A stretch of DNA of 34,618 bases from Candidatus Pelagibacter sp. (GTDB taxonomy: Bacteria; Pseudomonadota; Alphaproteobacteria; Pelagibacterales; Pelagibacteraceae), in assembly GCA_002689925.1 (NCBI GenBank), contig NZIO01000046.1:1-34618 (forward strand), written 5' to 3'. Positions 25,132 to 34,582 of this stretch are shown here, piece by piece (within the stretch, counting starts at the first letter, position 1; each line of letters opens with the position of its first letter). The translations under genes were made by a program, and so were the position numbers. Below the pieces are notes generated by a model, which was not told where the DNA came from, did no database searches, and saw nothing but the letters and a program-made list of their open reading frames with translations.

Positions 25132-26451
25132 CTAATAAGGTAAAGAAATTTTTACTTTTAATCCTTTTAATTTTTCACCTGAAGAAAGAGTTATACTTCC
25201 TCCGTGAGATTTAATTATATCATTTGCGATCGATAAGCCAAGACCAACTCCTGATTTATTTTGACTTCTGCTTTTATCAATCCTATAAAAAGCTTTAAAT
25301 ACATTAACATATTCTTTTACAGGAATTCCTGGCCCATCATCTTCTATAAATATTAAAATTTGGTTTTTCAATTTTTTTGAATTAATTTCAATTTTTTTTC
25401 CATACGTTAAAGCATTATCAATTATATTAACAAAAACTCTTTTGATAGCATTATGATTTCCATAAATTTTTATTTTTTCACTATTTACAAAATAAATATT
25501 TTTATTTAAATATTTTATAATTATATCTTGTAAAAGAATATTTATGTCAAAATTTTCCCTTTTGTCTTTATTTCTTGAACTCGAGAAATCAAGATATTCA
25601 TTAAGCATTTTTTCCATTTCATCTATATCAGCTGACATTTTTTGAGAAATTTCTTTTTCTTTTAAAAATGCTAATTGTAATTTTAATCTAGTTAGTGGAG
25701 TTCTTAGATCATGACTAATCCCTGATAACATTTCAGATCTTTGGTTTAGGTGAGCAGAAATTCTTTTTCTCATTCTTTCAAACTCATAACCTGCTTGTCT
25801 TATTTCTAAAGCTCCAGAGGGTCTAAATTCAGCCTCTTGATCACCTCTTCCAAATTTTTCAGCAATTTTTGCTAAATTTATTATTGGTCGAGTCTGATTT
25901 TTTAAAAAGATTATTGCAATAAATATGAGTAAAAATGAAGGTAGTGTAACCCAAAGAACAAAAATTCTCACTGAAGACGGGGCTATTTTATTTTTTGGAA
26001 AGAAAATTTGAAGAATATCATTATTAATTTGTATTCTTAAATCAACTATTTCTTTGTAACTTTTTGTGTCAAACCAAAAATTATCAAAATGCATTTTTAG
26101 CTCTCTTCTCAAGCTTCTATCCATTGGACTAATCTTTCGTTCCATTTTAATACTTGGAAGAGATTCTTCTTTTTTAAAAGTAATAACAAAATCAAAATTT
26201 TTTGAATATAAATTTGTTATTAAATTTATATTCTCTTTATTTTCATTTTTATAAATTTCAACAATGGTTCTTACTTCTCCACTTAATGACTTTGTCATAC
26301 CTTTGTTAGCTTTTATCCAAATACTGTCTAAAAAAACTACAGTAATAATGATTTGACCTAACACTATTGGTGCTGCAACAATTATAAGAGATCTATAAAA
26401 AAATCTTTTTGGTAATATTCTTTTAATAAAACTATTCAATCCATAAAACAT
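25132..26451 (-). CDS. EnvZ-like sensor histidine kinase
   Basis: This is the membrane sensor of a two-component pair. Of 439 residues, about 20-41 form the first membrane helix, 42-160 a periplasmic sensor domain and 161-184 the second helix. A HAMP domain follows (about 185-238). The dimerisation helix carries His247 in SGISHDLRTPLTRLKLQL. The ATPase domain has the N box NIIDNALTYG (342-351), DDGPGIP (371-377) and GVGLGLSIAND (401-411). The start overlaps its cognate regulator by 20 bases. The stimulus is not visible in the sequence. Confidence 0.94.
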   Translation of the reverse strand: MFYGLNSFIKRILPKRFFYRSLIIVAAPIVLGQIIITVVFLDSIWIKANKGMTKSLSGEVRTIVEIYKNENKENINLITNLYSKNFDFVITFKKEESLPSIKMERKISPMDRSLRRELKMHFDNFWFDTKSYKEIVDLRIQINNDILQIFFPKNKIAPSSVRIFVLWVTLPSFLLIFIAIIFLKNQTRPIINLAKIAEKFGRGDQEAEFRPSGALEIRQAGYEFERMRKRISAHLNQRSEMLSGISHDLRTPLTRLKLQLAFLKEKEISQKMSADIDEMEKMLNEYLDFSSSRNKDKRENFDINILLQDIIIKYLNKNIYFVNSEKIKIYGNHNAIKRVFVNIIDNALTYGKKIEINSKKLKNQILIFIEDDGPGIPVKEYVNVFKAFYRIDKSRSQNKSGVGLGLSIANDIIKSHGGSITLSSGEKLKGLKVKISLPY

Positions 26452-27109
26452 AACCAGATCCTCTAATAGTTTGTAAATATTTTGGGTTTTTTGGGTCAGG
26501 CTCTATTTTTTTTCTAAGCCTTGTAATCATTACATCAATAGTTCTTTCTTTTGTAACATTGGTCATTTTACCTATTTCATTTCTTGAGAAAACTTTACCA
26601 GAATATGAAATTAAATTCTGTAAAATTTTTTTTTCAGTAGGATTAATTTTGATTATTTTATTGTCATAGTTAATTGTTAGTTTTTTTAAATTTATTAAAG
26701 ATTTTCCAATTTTTATATTTTCCTCTAAATTTTTTATTTCTGTTTTTTTTAGTATGTTTTTAATTCTTAACAATAATTCTTTAGGACTAAATGGTTTACC
26801 TAAATAATCATCAGCACCAGTTTCTAAGCCCGTTACTCTGTCCTCCATCTCACTTTTTGCAGTTAAAAGTATAATAGGAGTACTAGAAATCTTTTTCATT
26901 TCCATTGTAAGCTCAAGACCTGTTTTGCCTGGCATCATTATATCTAAAACAATTAGATCAAATTTAATGATCATTACTTTCTTTTGAGCATCAAAAGCAT
27001 CTTTTGCAGTTGTTACAATATAATAATTTTTTATTAGATATTCTTTAATTAAGTCTCTTATCCTATCATCATCATCAACAACAAGAATATGTTTATTGTT
27101 TTTATTCAT
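26432..27109 (-). CDS. petR: OmpR-family response regulator, PetR-like
   Basis: This is a DNA-binding response regulator. Of 225 residues, 1-120 are the receiver: VDDDD (11-15), phospho-acceptor Asp56 in IVLDIMMPG, Thr83 and Lys105. Residues about 130-225 are a winged helix ending TIRGSGYVLW. It lies between a MarR gene and an EnvZ-like kinase, overlapping both. The MarR-OmpR pair resembles PetP-PetR of Rhodobacter capsulatus, encoded beside petABC. Here petABC is about 8 kb away. The symbol is from family and context, so treat it as provisional. Confidence 0.8.
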   Translation of the reverse strand: MNKNNKHILVVDDDDRIRDLIKEYLIKNYYIVTTAKDAFDAQKKVMIIKFDLIVLDIMMPGKTGLELTMEMKKISSTPIILLTAKSEMEDRVTGLETGADDYLGKPFSPKELLLRIKNILKKTEIKNLEENIKIGKSLINLKKLTINYDNKIIKINPTEKKILQNLISYSGKVFSRNEIGKMTNVTKERTIDVMITRLRKKIEPDPKNPKYLQTIRGSGYVLWIE

Positions 27110-27539
27110 TAATAATTTTATTTAATAATTGTTTAAATTTTATTACAGAATCTGAATCTGAGTTTTTTAAAGCATTGTATATTCTTTTTTTTTGTTCTAA
27201 AAAAATTTCATTAAATAGTTTTTTTCCATTTTCATTTAAATAAATCAGTCTTCTTCTTCCATCTGAATCACCTTTTTTTAATAATATTATTTTATTTTTA
27301 AGCAAATCTCTTAAAACCCTATTTAAACTTTGTTTGGTAATTTTAAGTTTAGTAATTAATTCAGAAACAGTTAGGCCTTCATTTCTTTCGATTAGATGCA
27401 TTGCTCTATGATGAGCTGTCCCAAACGAATGTTTTTTTAATATTTTAATTGGATCAGAGTACGTTTCCCTGTAAGCACAAAAAATTAGCTCAATAAAATC
27501 CTTAATTTGATCATCTTTTAGATATAGTAAATCTCTCAT
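27102..27539 (-). CDS. petP: MarR-family transcriptional regulator, PetP-like
   Basis: This 145-residue winged-helix regulator has the recognition helix in LTVSELITKLKITKQSLNRVLRDLLKNK (55-82) and the beta-wing in KKGDSDGRRRLIYLNENGKKL (88-108), as expected for MarR. It is the first gene of a three-gene run with the OmpR-type regulator and kinase. It is divergent from ilvE across a 104-base region with promoter-like elements and a large inverted repeat. The PetP link is by analogy to the PetPR pair and is unproven. Confidence 0.82.
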   Translation of the reverse strand: MRDLLYLKDDQIKDFIELIFCAYRETYSDPIKILKKHSFGTAHHRAMHLIERNEGLTVSELITKLKITKQSLNRVLRDLLKNKIILLKKGDSDGRRRLIYLNENGKKLFNEIFLEQKKRIYNALKNSDSDSVIKFKQLLNKIINE

Positions 27540-27560
27540 AAAATATTTTGGTCAGTTATG

Positions 27561-27587
27561 TTGACATAATTATATAAGATATATACT
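27561..27587 (+). promoter_or_regulatory. Candidate overlapping divergent promoters between petP and ilvE
   Basis: Toward ilvE there is a perfect TTGACA (27561-27566) and TATACT (27582-27587) with a 15-base spacer, a little short. Toward the MarR gene, ATTATA at 27569-27574 reads TATAAT on the minus strand, about 30 bases before its ATG, with a weak -35. The two promoters would overlap, so only one polymerase could bind at a time. Both -10 elements are easy to match by chance in such AT-rich DNA. Confidence 0.45.
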
Positions 27588-27601
27588 TTTTTGAAGTAAA
27601 T

Positions 27602-27625
27602 AAATAATTTAAACTTAAATTATTT
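27602..27625. repeat. 24-bp inverted repeat upstream of ilvE (candidate operator)
   Basis: Arms AAATAATTTAA (27602-27612) and TTAAATTATTT (27615-27625) are perfect complements around a two-base centre, AC. The repeat lies 18 bases before the ilvE ATG and just downstream of the candidate -10. MarR dimers bind such palindromes, and the divergent neighbour is a MarR gene. The octamer TTTAAACT also recurs directly at 27608 and 27624. Confidence 0.55.
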
Positions 27626-27643
27626 TAAACTATAAAGCGAAAA

Positions 27644-28528
27644 ATGGAATCAATACCTTTTGATAAAAGATCAGGCAAAATTTGGTACAATGGAAAAGAG
27701 ACCGACTGGTCTAACGCAACAGTTCACGTCTTAAATCATGGGTTACATTATGCAAGCTGTGTATTCGAAGGAGAGAGGGTTTATGAAGGAAAGATTTTTA
27801 AATTAGAGGAACATACAGAAAGATTATTTCATTCAGCTAACAGAATGGGAATTAAAGTTCCCTTTAATCAAGAAGAAATAAATCAAGCATGTAATAAAAT
27901 TGTTTTAACTCAAAATGTTCTTAATGGTTATGTCAGACCAGTAATTTGGCGTGGTAGTGAGATGATGGCAATATCTGCGCAAAAAAATAAAGTTCATGTA
28001 GCTATAGCAGCTTGGGATTGGGGTTCATATTTTGATCCCAAACTTAAATTAAAAGGAATTAGATTAGATATTTCATCTTGGAGAAGACCAAACCCCAACT
28101 CTGTGCCTTGGGATACAAAAGCAGCTGGTCTTTACATGATTTGTACTTTATCAAAACATAAAGCAGAAAGTAAAGGTTTTACAGATTCACTGATGCTTGA
28201 TCATGAAGGAAATATAGCAGAAGCAACAGGCGCAAATATTTTTTTTAAGGATAAAGAAAATAAAATACACACACCAATACCTGATTCTTTTTTAAATGGA
28301 ATAACAAGAAGATGTGTTATTGATATAATAAAAAATAAAGGCATAAATATTCTAGAAAGAAAAATAAAACCAGAAGAAATGGCAAACTTTACTGGGTGCT
28401 TCCTTACTGGTACAGCTGCAGAAATTACTCCTGTATCTCAAATTGATAAATATAATTTTACAGTTTGTAAAATAATTACTGGTTTATCTGAAAGTTATCA
28501 GGCTTTAGTTAGAAAAAAAAATAGTTAA
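27644..28528 (+). CDS. ilvE: Branched-chain amino acid aminotransferase
   Basis: IlvE makes the last transfer in valine, leucine and isoleucine synthesis, with PLP as cofactor. The 294-residue class IV aminotransferase has HGLHYASCVFEGERVYEG (32-49), RLFHSANRM (60-68), the PLP lysine Lys159 in WDTKAAGLYM, Glu193 in AEATGANIFF and the GTAAEITPV motif (256-264). Other class IV enzymes (D-amino acid transaminase, aminodeoxychorismate lyase) are less likely because of the EGERVYEG and TAAEITPV forms. It is transcribed alone, divergent from the MarR gene. Confidence 0.93.
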   Translation: MESIPFDKRSGKIWYNGKETDWSNATVHVLNHGLHYASCVFEGERVYEGKIFKLEEHTERLFHSANRMGIKVPFNQEEINQACNKIVLTQNVLNGYVRPVIWRGSEMMAISAQKNKVHVAIAAWDWGSYFDPKLKLKGIRLDISSWRRPNPNSVPWDTKAAGLYMICTLSKHKAESKGFTDSLMLDHEGNIAEATGANIFFKDKENKIHTPIPDSFLNGITRRCVIDIIKNKGINILERKIKPEEMANFTGCFLTGTAAEITPVSQIDKYNFTVCKIITGLSESYQALVRKKNS

Positions 28529-28537
28529 ATTTTTATT

Positions 28538-29107
28538 TTAGTCTTTAGCGTGATCAATTCCTTTTTTTACATAATCATAACCAGTATAAAGCGTAAGAAA
28601 AGCTGAGAGCCATAAAAAAATTATTCCAAATGTATGGGCGTTATATTCTTGAAAGTTAATAATTTTATTTCCACTTTCACCAGTTAACAATATAGCTATT
28701 GCAAACATTTGAATAAATGTTTTAAATTTTGCTAAGCTAGAAACAGGCATAGAAATTTGAGATTTCGCTAAAAACTCTCTAAGTCCTGAAATTAAAACCT
28801 CTCTAGTAAGTATGATAATTGCAGCAATTACTTCATAGTTCTTTATAGTGTCGTTCATAACAAGTAAAACTAAAGCAGTAACTACAATTATTTTATCTGC
28901 TATTGGGTCTAATAGTTCTCCAAGTTTTGATTCTTCTTTAAACAGTCTAGCTAATAAACCATCTAAAAAATCTGTAAAACTTGCAAGCACAAAGATAAAA
29001 AAAGGTATTAAATCACCTAACAAACCTGGTAAGTAAAAAGTTATTACAAAAATAGGAACTAAAATAATTCTTCCTATAGTTAAAATATTTGGTATCTTAA
29101 GTTTCAT
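28538..29107 (-). CDS. pgsA: CDP-diacylglycerol--glycerol-3-phosphate 3-phosphatidyltransferase
   Basis: PgsA makes phosphatidylglycerol phosphate, the committed step to phosphatidylglycerol and thus to the Lgt substrate. The 189-residue polytopic protein has the full CDP-alcohol transferase motif: Asp46, Asp49-Gly50, Ala53-Arg54, Gly63, Asp67 and Asp71, with correct spacing. The N-terminus IPNILTIGRIILVPIF is typical of PgsA. It starts 9 bases after uvrC, the usual uvrC-pgsA pairing. Confidence 0.95.
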   Translation of the reverse strand: MKLKIPNILTIGRIILVPIFVITFYLPGLLGDLIPFFIFVLASFTDFLDGLLARLFKEESKLGELLDPIADKIIVVTALVLLVMNDTIKNYEVIAAIIILTREVLISGLREFLAKSQISMPVSSLAKFKTFIQMFAIAILLTGESGNKIINFQEYNAHTFGIIFLWLSAFLTLYTGYDYVKKGIDHAKD

Positions 29108-29116
29108 ATTTTTAAT

Positions 29117-30964
29117 TTAGTTATGAAAAAAATCATGAATTTTTTGTGCCACTGAGTTTTCTATACCTTCCACTTTTCTTAAATCATCAAAACTAGCCGA
29201 TTCAATAGCTTTAGCAGATCCAAAATAGTTTAAAAGAGATCTTTTTCTAATTCTTCCAATGCCATTTATTTGATCTAATAAAGATTTTGATACACTTTTT
29301 TTTCTTTTAATTCTATGACTATTTATTGCAAATCTATGGGCTTCATCTCTTAATCTTTGAAGAAAAAATAACAAAGGCTCTCTTTTATTCAGCTTAATAT
29401 TTTTTTCTCTGTATATAAAAGTTTCATCACCTTGATTTCTTTTTTTTCCTTTAGCAATAGCAATTATTGGAATATCATGAAAACCATATTCATCTAGTAT
29501 TTTTCTACTAATAGAATATTGTCCTTTTCCACCATCAACAATTACTAAATCTGGCGTCAAAATATCGCCATGTTTTTTATTTTCAACAATTTTAGCAAAT
29601 CGTCTTTTCAACACTTCTTTTAACATTCCATAATCATCGCCACCTTTAAGATTTATATTCTTAATATTAAATTTTCTGTATCTTTGTTTTAAAAATCCTT
29701 CAGTATTAAAAAAAATTAATGCCCCAACAGAATTAGTTCCACTAATGTGACTATTGTCATAAACTTCTACATTTCTTGGCAAAACATTTAATTTAAATTT
29801 TTCTGCAATTTGGTTAAGTAATTTTATATTGGTTTCTGAGTCAAAAATTTTTCTTGTTAATGCTTCTTTAGCATTTTTTTCTGCCATTTTTGAAAGTTTT
29901 AAAGCATTTCCTTTTGTTGGAGTTTTTATTGATATTATTTTTTTTTCTTTTTTTTCTAAAGCAATCTTAATTAATTTTAAATCATTGATTTTTTTATTGA
30001 GTAAAATTTCAGAAGGTACATTTTTGTTCTCATAAAATTGAACAATAAATGATCTTAATATTTCTTCGATACTGTGAGAATCATCATGAGAGGGAAAAAA
30101 AGACTGATTTCCCCAATTTTGTTTTGATCTGTAAAAAAAAACCTGAATACAAGTTTTGGAAGCCTCTTGTGCTATTGATATTACATCTGCATTTTCTAAA
30201 TTTAATGAACTTACATTTTGTGATGATTGAATTTGTGTTAATGCTTTTATTCTATCTCTAATAGTTGCAGCTTTTTCATAATTCATTTCAATACTATTTT
30301 TTTCCATTTCTAGAGATAATTTTTTTTGAATATCTTTAGACTTTCCAGAAAGGAATTTTACTGCATCACTAACTAGAGCAGAATATTCATTCTTATTAAT
30401 ATGTTTTACACATGGTCCAGCACATCTTTTAATTTGATAAAGAATACAAGCTCTTTGTCTGTTTTTAAAAACTGAATCATTACAAATTCTTAATAAAAAA
30501 ACCTTTTGAAGAATTTTTATAGTCCAATTTGCTGAACCTACTGAAGCAAATGGCCCAAAGTAATAACCATCTTTATTTTTTTTTCCTCTATGTTTTGAAA
30601 GTTGTGGCCAATTTGAATTTTTTTCAATAAAAATATATGGAAAAGATTTGTCATCTTTCAAAAGAATATTAAATTTAGGTTTAAATTTTTTAATTAAATT
30701 TGCTTCTAAAAGTAGAGCTTCGGCTTCGCTTCCTGTGGTTATTATTTCTAAGTTTTCAGTTAATGCTAACATTCGTTCAGTTCTTATAGGAAGATTTTTA
30801 TTTTTAGCGTAACTATTAAGGCGATTAGGAAGATTTTTTGCTTTACCAACGTAGAGCACTTGATCCTTTTTGCCAAGCATTCTGTACACACCAGGACTAT
30901 TAGAGATAAAAGGGATTTTTTTTTTTATTAATTCTTTTCCAAAATCAAGATCTTTCATGATCAT
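29117..30964 (-). CDS. uvrC: Excinuclease ABC subunit C
   Basis: UvrC makes both incisions in nucleotide excision repair. Of 615 residues, about 18-95 form the GIY-YIG nuclease ([22 protein letters not shown]), about 200-235 the UVR domain that binds UvrB, and a central RNase H-like nuclease has YDNSHISG and [10 protein letters not shown]-terminal helix-hairpin-helix motifs end the protein ([24 protein letters not shown]). Met1 and Met3 are both possible starts, each overlapping folB. uvrB is in the same strand run about 1.4 kb upstream. Confidence 0.97.
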   Translation of the reverse strand: MIMKDLDFGKELIKKKIPFISNSPGVYRMLGKKDQVLYVGKAKNLPNRLNSYAKNKNLPIRTERMLALTENLEIITTGSEAEALLLEANLIKKFKPKFNILLKDDKSFPYIFIEKNSNWPQLSKHRGKKNKDGYYFGPFASVGSANWTIKILQKVFLLRICNDSVFKNRQRACILYQIKRCAGPCVKHINKNEYSALVSDAVKFLSGKSKDIQKKLSLEMEKNSIEMNYEKAATIRDRIKALTQIQSSQNVSSLNLENADVISIAQEASKTCIQVFFYRSKQNWGNQSFFPSHDDSHSIEEILRSFIVQFYENKNVPSEILLNKKINDLKLIKIALEKKEKKIISIKTPTKGNALKLSKMAEKNAKEALTRKIFDSETNIKLLNQIAEKFKLNVLPRNVEVYDNSHISGTNSVGALIFFNTEGFLKQRYRKFNIKNINLKGGDDYGMLKEVLKRRFAKIVENKKHGDILTPDLVIVDGGKGQYSISRKILDEYGFHDIPIIAIAKGKKRNQGDETFIYREKNIKLNKREPLLFFLQRLRDEAHRFAINSHRIKRKKSVSKSLLDQINGIGRIRKRSLLNYFGSAKAIESASFDDLRKVEGIENSVAQKIHDFFHN

Positions 30965-31370
30965 TTCTATTTTTATAAACTTCTATTCCGACAGCTCCAG
31001 CAGCTTTTATAGCCTCTGGTTTTTCTATCTTTATTTTTATAGATTTAATCCTTTTATCTTTGAAGATTTCTATAATAGAATCTTCAGCTAGGCTTTCTAA
31101 AAAATTGTACTTTTTATTTTTAACAAGTTTTTCTAATTTAACTGTTATTTTTTCATAGTTTATAATACTTTTAACATTTCTTTCGTTAGGAATAATATTT
31201 TGATCAATACCTATTGTTAAATTAAAAATTATTTTTTGTTTATTTATTTTTTCATGTTTATGAATGCCAATTATTTCATTAACTATAAAATCTTTAATAA
31301 ATACTTTTCTTTTTACAGTATTCTTATTTTTTGTTTTTAATTCTATAACTTTAAGATTATTCTTTTTCAT
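30945..31370 (-). CDS. folB: Dihydroneopterin aldolase
   Basis: FolB cleaves 7,8-dihydroneopterin to 6-hydroxymethyl-dihydropterin in folate synthesis. The product, about 141 residues, has the small FolB fold. It starts [18 protein letters not shown], in which the usual substrate Glu side appears as [10 protein letters not shown]. It then has the INYEKI segment, FLESLAEDS and the conserved C-terminal KIEKPEAI. I chose ATG 31368-31370 over a GTG one codon upstream. It overlaps the SDR gene by 14 bases, which suggests a shared pterin function. Confidence 0.9.
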   Translation of the reverse strand: MKKNNLKVIELKTKNKNTVKRKVFIKDFIVNEIIGIHKHEKINKQKIIFNLTIGIDQNIIPNERNVKSIINYEKITVKLEKLVKNKKYNFLESLAEDSIIEIFKDKRIKSIKIKIEKPEAIKAAGAVGIEVYKNRNDHERS

Positions 31371-32112
31371 CACTTATTTTCCACGATAAATTTTGACCAC
31401 TATCAACTGCTATAACTTGCCCGGTCATAGATTGATTATTTATTAAATATTCTACGGTATCACAAATATCTTTTAATTGGACAGGTTTTTTAATTAATGT
31501 CGAACTTGCTTGTTTTTTAAAATGTTTTTTTGATTGTCTCTTACTTTTTAAAGTAGGCCCAGGAGCAATCCCGTTAACTTTTATATTTGGAGCCAGTCTC
31601 ATAGCCATAGTTTTTGTTAAAGTATAAAGAGCACTTTTACTTAGAGTGTAAGACATGAAGATAGGTGTAAGTTTAAATACTCTCTGGTCAATAATATTGA
31701 TTATATTTGAAATATTTTTATTTGAAGTTTGTTTTACAAATTGTCTAATTAAGATCACTGGAGCAAGTAAATTTATATTTAGATGATTATTCCAACTTTT
31801 ATTAGTAAAATTTAATATATCGTCTCTCTCGAATAACGCAGCATTATTTATTAAGCAGTTTATCATTCCAAGTTTCTTTTTTGCTAAGGGAATAATTTTT
31901 TCAACTTGTTTTTTATTAATTAAATTAGCTTTAATTATTATAACTTTTACAGAAAACTTTTTTATAATAAGATTTTTTAATTTTTGTGCTTCCTGATATG
32001 ATTTGAAATAGTGAATAGCAATATTCCAACCATTTTTAGCAAAATGTAATGCTATAGCTTTTCCAACTCTTGTCGCCCCACCAGTGATTATTAAGTTGTT
32101 ATTTTTTTTCAT
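31357..32112 (-). CDS. SDR oxidoreductase of the pteridine reductase (PTR1/FolM) type
   Basis: This is an NADPH-dependent short-chain dehydrogenase. The 251-residue form from ATG 32110-32112 begins MKKNNNLIITGGATRVGKA. The cofactor motif is TGGATRVG (10-17), the TGxxxRxG form of pteridine reductases rather than the common TGxxxGxG. The catalytic serine is replaced by Asp142 in IIDQRV, with Tyr155 and Lys159, spaced 13 and 4 as in PTR1 and FolM. NNAA and VNGIAPGP are normal SDR motifs. With folB directly downstream, a dihydropterin or dihydrofolate reductase role is likely, but this is inference. An ATG 13 codons upstream exists but lies deep in the DUF1289 gene. Confidence 0.85.
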   Translation of the reverse strand: MKKNNNLIITGGATRVGKAIALHFAKNGWNIAIHYFKSYQEAQKLKNLIIKKFSVKVIIIKANLINKKQVEKIIPLAKKKLGMINCLINNAALFERDDILNFTNKSWNNHLNINLLAPVILIRQFVKQTSNKNISNIINIIDQRVFKLTPIFMSYTLSKSALYTLTKTMAMRLAPNIKVNGIAPGPTLKSKRQSKKHFKKQASSTLIKKPVQLKDICDTVEYLINNQSMTGQVIAVDSGQNLSWKISDEKE

Positions 32113-32383
32113 AAATTTTAATAAAATTTTCTTTGTATAGCGAAAGACCATTCTTTATTTTATTTTCATACGATACTTTAAATGTATCTAATTGCCATCC
32201 TGACATTCGCTGAGTTAATATATATAAATTATTTTTTTTCCATTCACAGGTTGTTTCTTTATTTTTCCAAAATATTTTTTCTTCATTAGTTCTAGCACAA
32301 CCATAACAATACCCTGTTCTAGGATCAGTTTTACAAATACTAATACAGGGTGAAATAATCTCTTTATTATTATTTTCTTTCAT
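32099..32383 (-). CDS. DUF1289 domain protein with four conserved cysteines
   Basis: This is a small protein of unknown function. The N-terminus holds the DUF1289 motif SPCISICKTDPRTGYCYGCARTNEE's core, with Cys13, Cys17, Cys26 and Cys29 in a C-x3-C-x8-C-x2-C pattern suited to zinc or iron-sulfur binding. The remainder (about 35-94) is a charged extension with no motif I recognise. It lies 4 bases after uvrB and overlaps the SDR gene by 14 bases, so it is co-transcribed with both. DUF1289 proteins are common in proteobacteria, with no settled role. Confidence 0.85.
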   Translation of the reverse strand: MKENNNKEIISPCISICKTDPRTGYCYGCARTNEEKIFWKNKETTCEWKKNNLYILTQRMSGWQLDTFKVSYENKIKNGLSLYKENFIKIYEKK

Positions 32384-32387
32384 TTAT

Positions 32388-34538
32388 TTACCGTTTTCTT
32401 TTTGGTCTTGTGCCTGGTTTTCCTTGAGTTGATCTACCTTCGGGGTAATTTTTTTCATTTTTTTTATTCTTTCTTAATTTCGAACCTATTCCTATTCCTA
32501 GCTCAGAAACTTCTAATTTTCTTATTTCATCTCTTATTTTAGCAGCTTCTTCAAATTCAAGATTTTCTGCTGATTCTTTCATTTTCTTTTTTAAACCTTT
32601 TAAGTGTTTTTTTAAATTATGTCCAAATTCAATATCAATATTATCTTTTCCATAATCTTTTTCATAAACACTTTCCAATATATCTGAAATTTCTTTTTTA
32701 ATAGATGTGGCTGTTATATTGTTTTTTTTATTATATATTTTTTGTATATTTCTTCTTCTATCTGTTTCTGCTAATGCTTTTTCAATACTTTTAGTTTTTT
32801 TATCTGCATAAAGTATAGCTTTGCCTTCAAGGTTTCTAGCGGCTCTTCCAATTGTTTGTATTAATGATCTTTCAGATCTTAAAAAACCCTCTTTATCTGC
32901 ATCTAGTATAGCTACCAATCCACATTCGGGTATATCCAATCCTTCTCTAAGCAAATTTATTCCTACCAATACATCAAATACTCCCATTCTAAGATCTCTC
33001 ATAATTTCAATTCTTTCAAGAGTATCTATATCTGAGTGCATATATCTGACTCTTATATTATTTTCGTGCAAGTATTCTGTTAAATCCTCTGCCATTTTTT
33101 TGGTTAATGTTGTAACCAAAGATCTAAAATTTTTTTTTGCCATTTCTTTACACTCACCCAAAAGATCATCAACTTGATTTTTTGCTGGCCTAATTTCTAT
33201 TTCAGGGTCACATAACCCCGTTGGTCTAATAACTTGTTCTACAAAATTTCCAGATGTTTGTTCTAACTCCCATGGCCCAGGTGTTGCAGATACAAAAACA
33301 GTTTGTGTTCTCATAGAATTCCATTCATTAAATTTAAGAGGTCGATTATCCATACAAGATGGTAAACGAAAACCATATTCAGATAGAGTTTTTTTTCTTG
33401 TATAATCACCTTTGTACATACCATTTAATTGAGGAACTGTTACATGGCTTTCATCTACAAAAACTAAAGTATTATCAGGGAAGTATTCAAACAGAGTAGG
33501 TGGGGGCTCCCCAGGCTTTCTGCCAGTTAAAAATCTTGAATAGTTTTCAATTCCTGCACAAGTTCCAGTTGCTTCCATCATTTCTAAATCAAAGCGAGTT
33601 CTTTCTTCTAATCTTTGAGCTTCTAAAAGTTTATTTTCTTTTTTATGTTTTTTTAAAGTTATCTCTAATTCTTTTTTTATTTCTCTGATTGCTTGTTCTA
33701 GAGTTGGACGTGGAGTTATATAATGACTATTAGCATAAAGTTTTATTAAATCTAATTTTTTAGTTTCATCCCCAGTAAGTGGATCAAATTCAATAATATT
33801 TTCTATTTTATCTTTAAATAAAGAAATTCTCCAAGCCCTATCTTCTAAGTGGGAAGGAAAAATTTCTAGATTATCCCCTCTAACTCTGAAGGTTCCTCTA
33901 TAAAAATTATGATCGTTCCGTTTATATTGAAGATGTATAAAAGTTTTAATTATATCTTCTCTACTATAAATATCATTTTTTTTTATTTTTAGAGTCATCT
34001 TGCTGTAAGACTCAACAGATCCTAGACCATAAATACATGAAACACTTGCAACTATTATAACATCATCTCTTTCTAAAAGAGACCTAGTAGCTGAATGTCT
34101 CATTCTATCAATTTGTTCATTTATTGAAGCCTCTTTTTCTATATATGTGTCTGATCTTGGAACATATGCTTCTGGCGTATAATAATCATAATAAGATACA
34201 AAATATTCTACTGCATTGTTTGGAAAAAAATTTTTCATTTCCCCATATAATTGAGCTGCAAGAGTTTTATTTGGAGCAAGTATTAAGCTAGGTCTATTTA
34301 GTTCTTCTATTATTTTTGCCATAGTAAAAGTTTTTCCCGAACCTGTTACACCCAGTAATACCTGCTCATTATCTTTTTTCTTTATTCCTGTAATGAGTTT
34401 TTTTATTGCTTCTGGTTGGTCACCAGCGGGCTTAAAATCAGTAACTGTGGAAAGCTTAATTCCACCTTCTAGCTTTTTCCCCAATATAAAGTCCCGATTC
34501 ATGGGATAAGATTGTTTTTCTTGATTAGTATTTTGCAT
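32388..34538 (-). CDS. uvrB: Excinuclease ABC subunit B
   Basis: UvrB is the damage-verifying helicase of nucleotide excision repair. The 716-residue protein has Walker A GVTGSGKT (63-70), the beta-hairpin [12 protein letters not shown] that clamps DNA, the DEAD-box-like VFVDESHVT, the helicase motifs LREGLDIPE and QTIGRAARN, and a C-terminal UVR domain (about 630-665, [18 protein letters not shown]) that binds UvrC. It ends with a short basic tail. It starts 44 bases from the divergent gene at 34583. Confidence 0.98.
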   Translation of the reverse strand: MQNTNQEKQSYPMNRDFILGKKLEGGIKLSTVTDFKPAGDQPEAIKKLITGIKKKDNEQVLLGVTGSGKTFTMAKIIEELNRPSLILAPNKTLAAQLYGEMKNFFPNNAVEYFVSYYDYYTPEAYVPRSDTYIEKEASINEQIDRMRHSATRSLLERDDVIIVASVSCIYGLGSVESYSKMTLKIKKNDIYSREDIIKTFIHLQYKRNDHNFYRGTFRVRGDNLEIFPSHLEDRAWRISLFKDKIENIIEFDPLTGDETKKLDLIKLYANSHYITPRPTLEQAIREIKKELEITLKKHKKENKLLEAQRLEERTRFDLEMMEATGTCAGIENYSRFLTGRKPGEPPPTLFEYFPDNTLVFVDESHVTVPQLNGMYKGDYTRKKTLSEYGFRLPSCMDNRPLKFNEWNSMRTQTVFVSATPGPWELEQTSGNFVEQVIRPTGLCDPEIEIRPAKNQVDDLLGECKEMAKKNFRSLVTTLTKKMAEDLTEYLHENNIRVRYMHSDIDTLERIEIMRDLRMGVFDVLVGINLLREGLDIPECGLVAILDADKEGFLRSERSLIQTIGRAARNLEGKAILYADKKTKSIEKALAETDRRRNIQKIYNKKNNITATSIKKEISDILESVYEKDYGKDNIDIEFGHNLKKHLKGLKKKMKESAENLEFEEAAKIRDEIRKLEVSELGIGIGSKLRKNKKNEKNYPEGRSTQGKPGTRPKRKR

Positions 34539-34582
34539 TATAGTTAATAATAATTTAATAATTTTAAAACATAATAAAATTA

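Noticed and set aside
32113-32151. SDR start 13 codons upstream
   Set aside because: SDR enzymes of this type begin a few residues before the TGxxxRxG motif, and the longer start would overlap DUF1289 by 53 bases.
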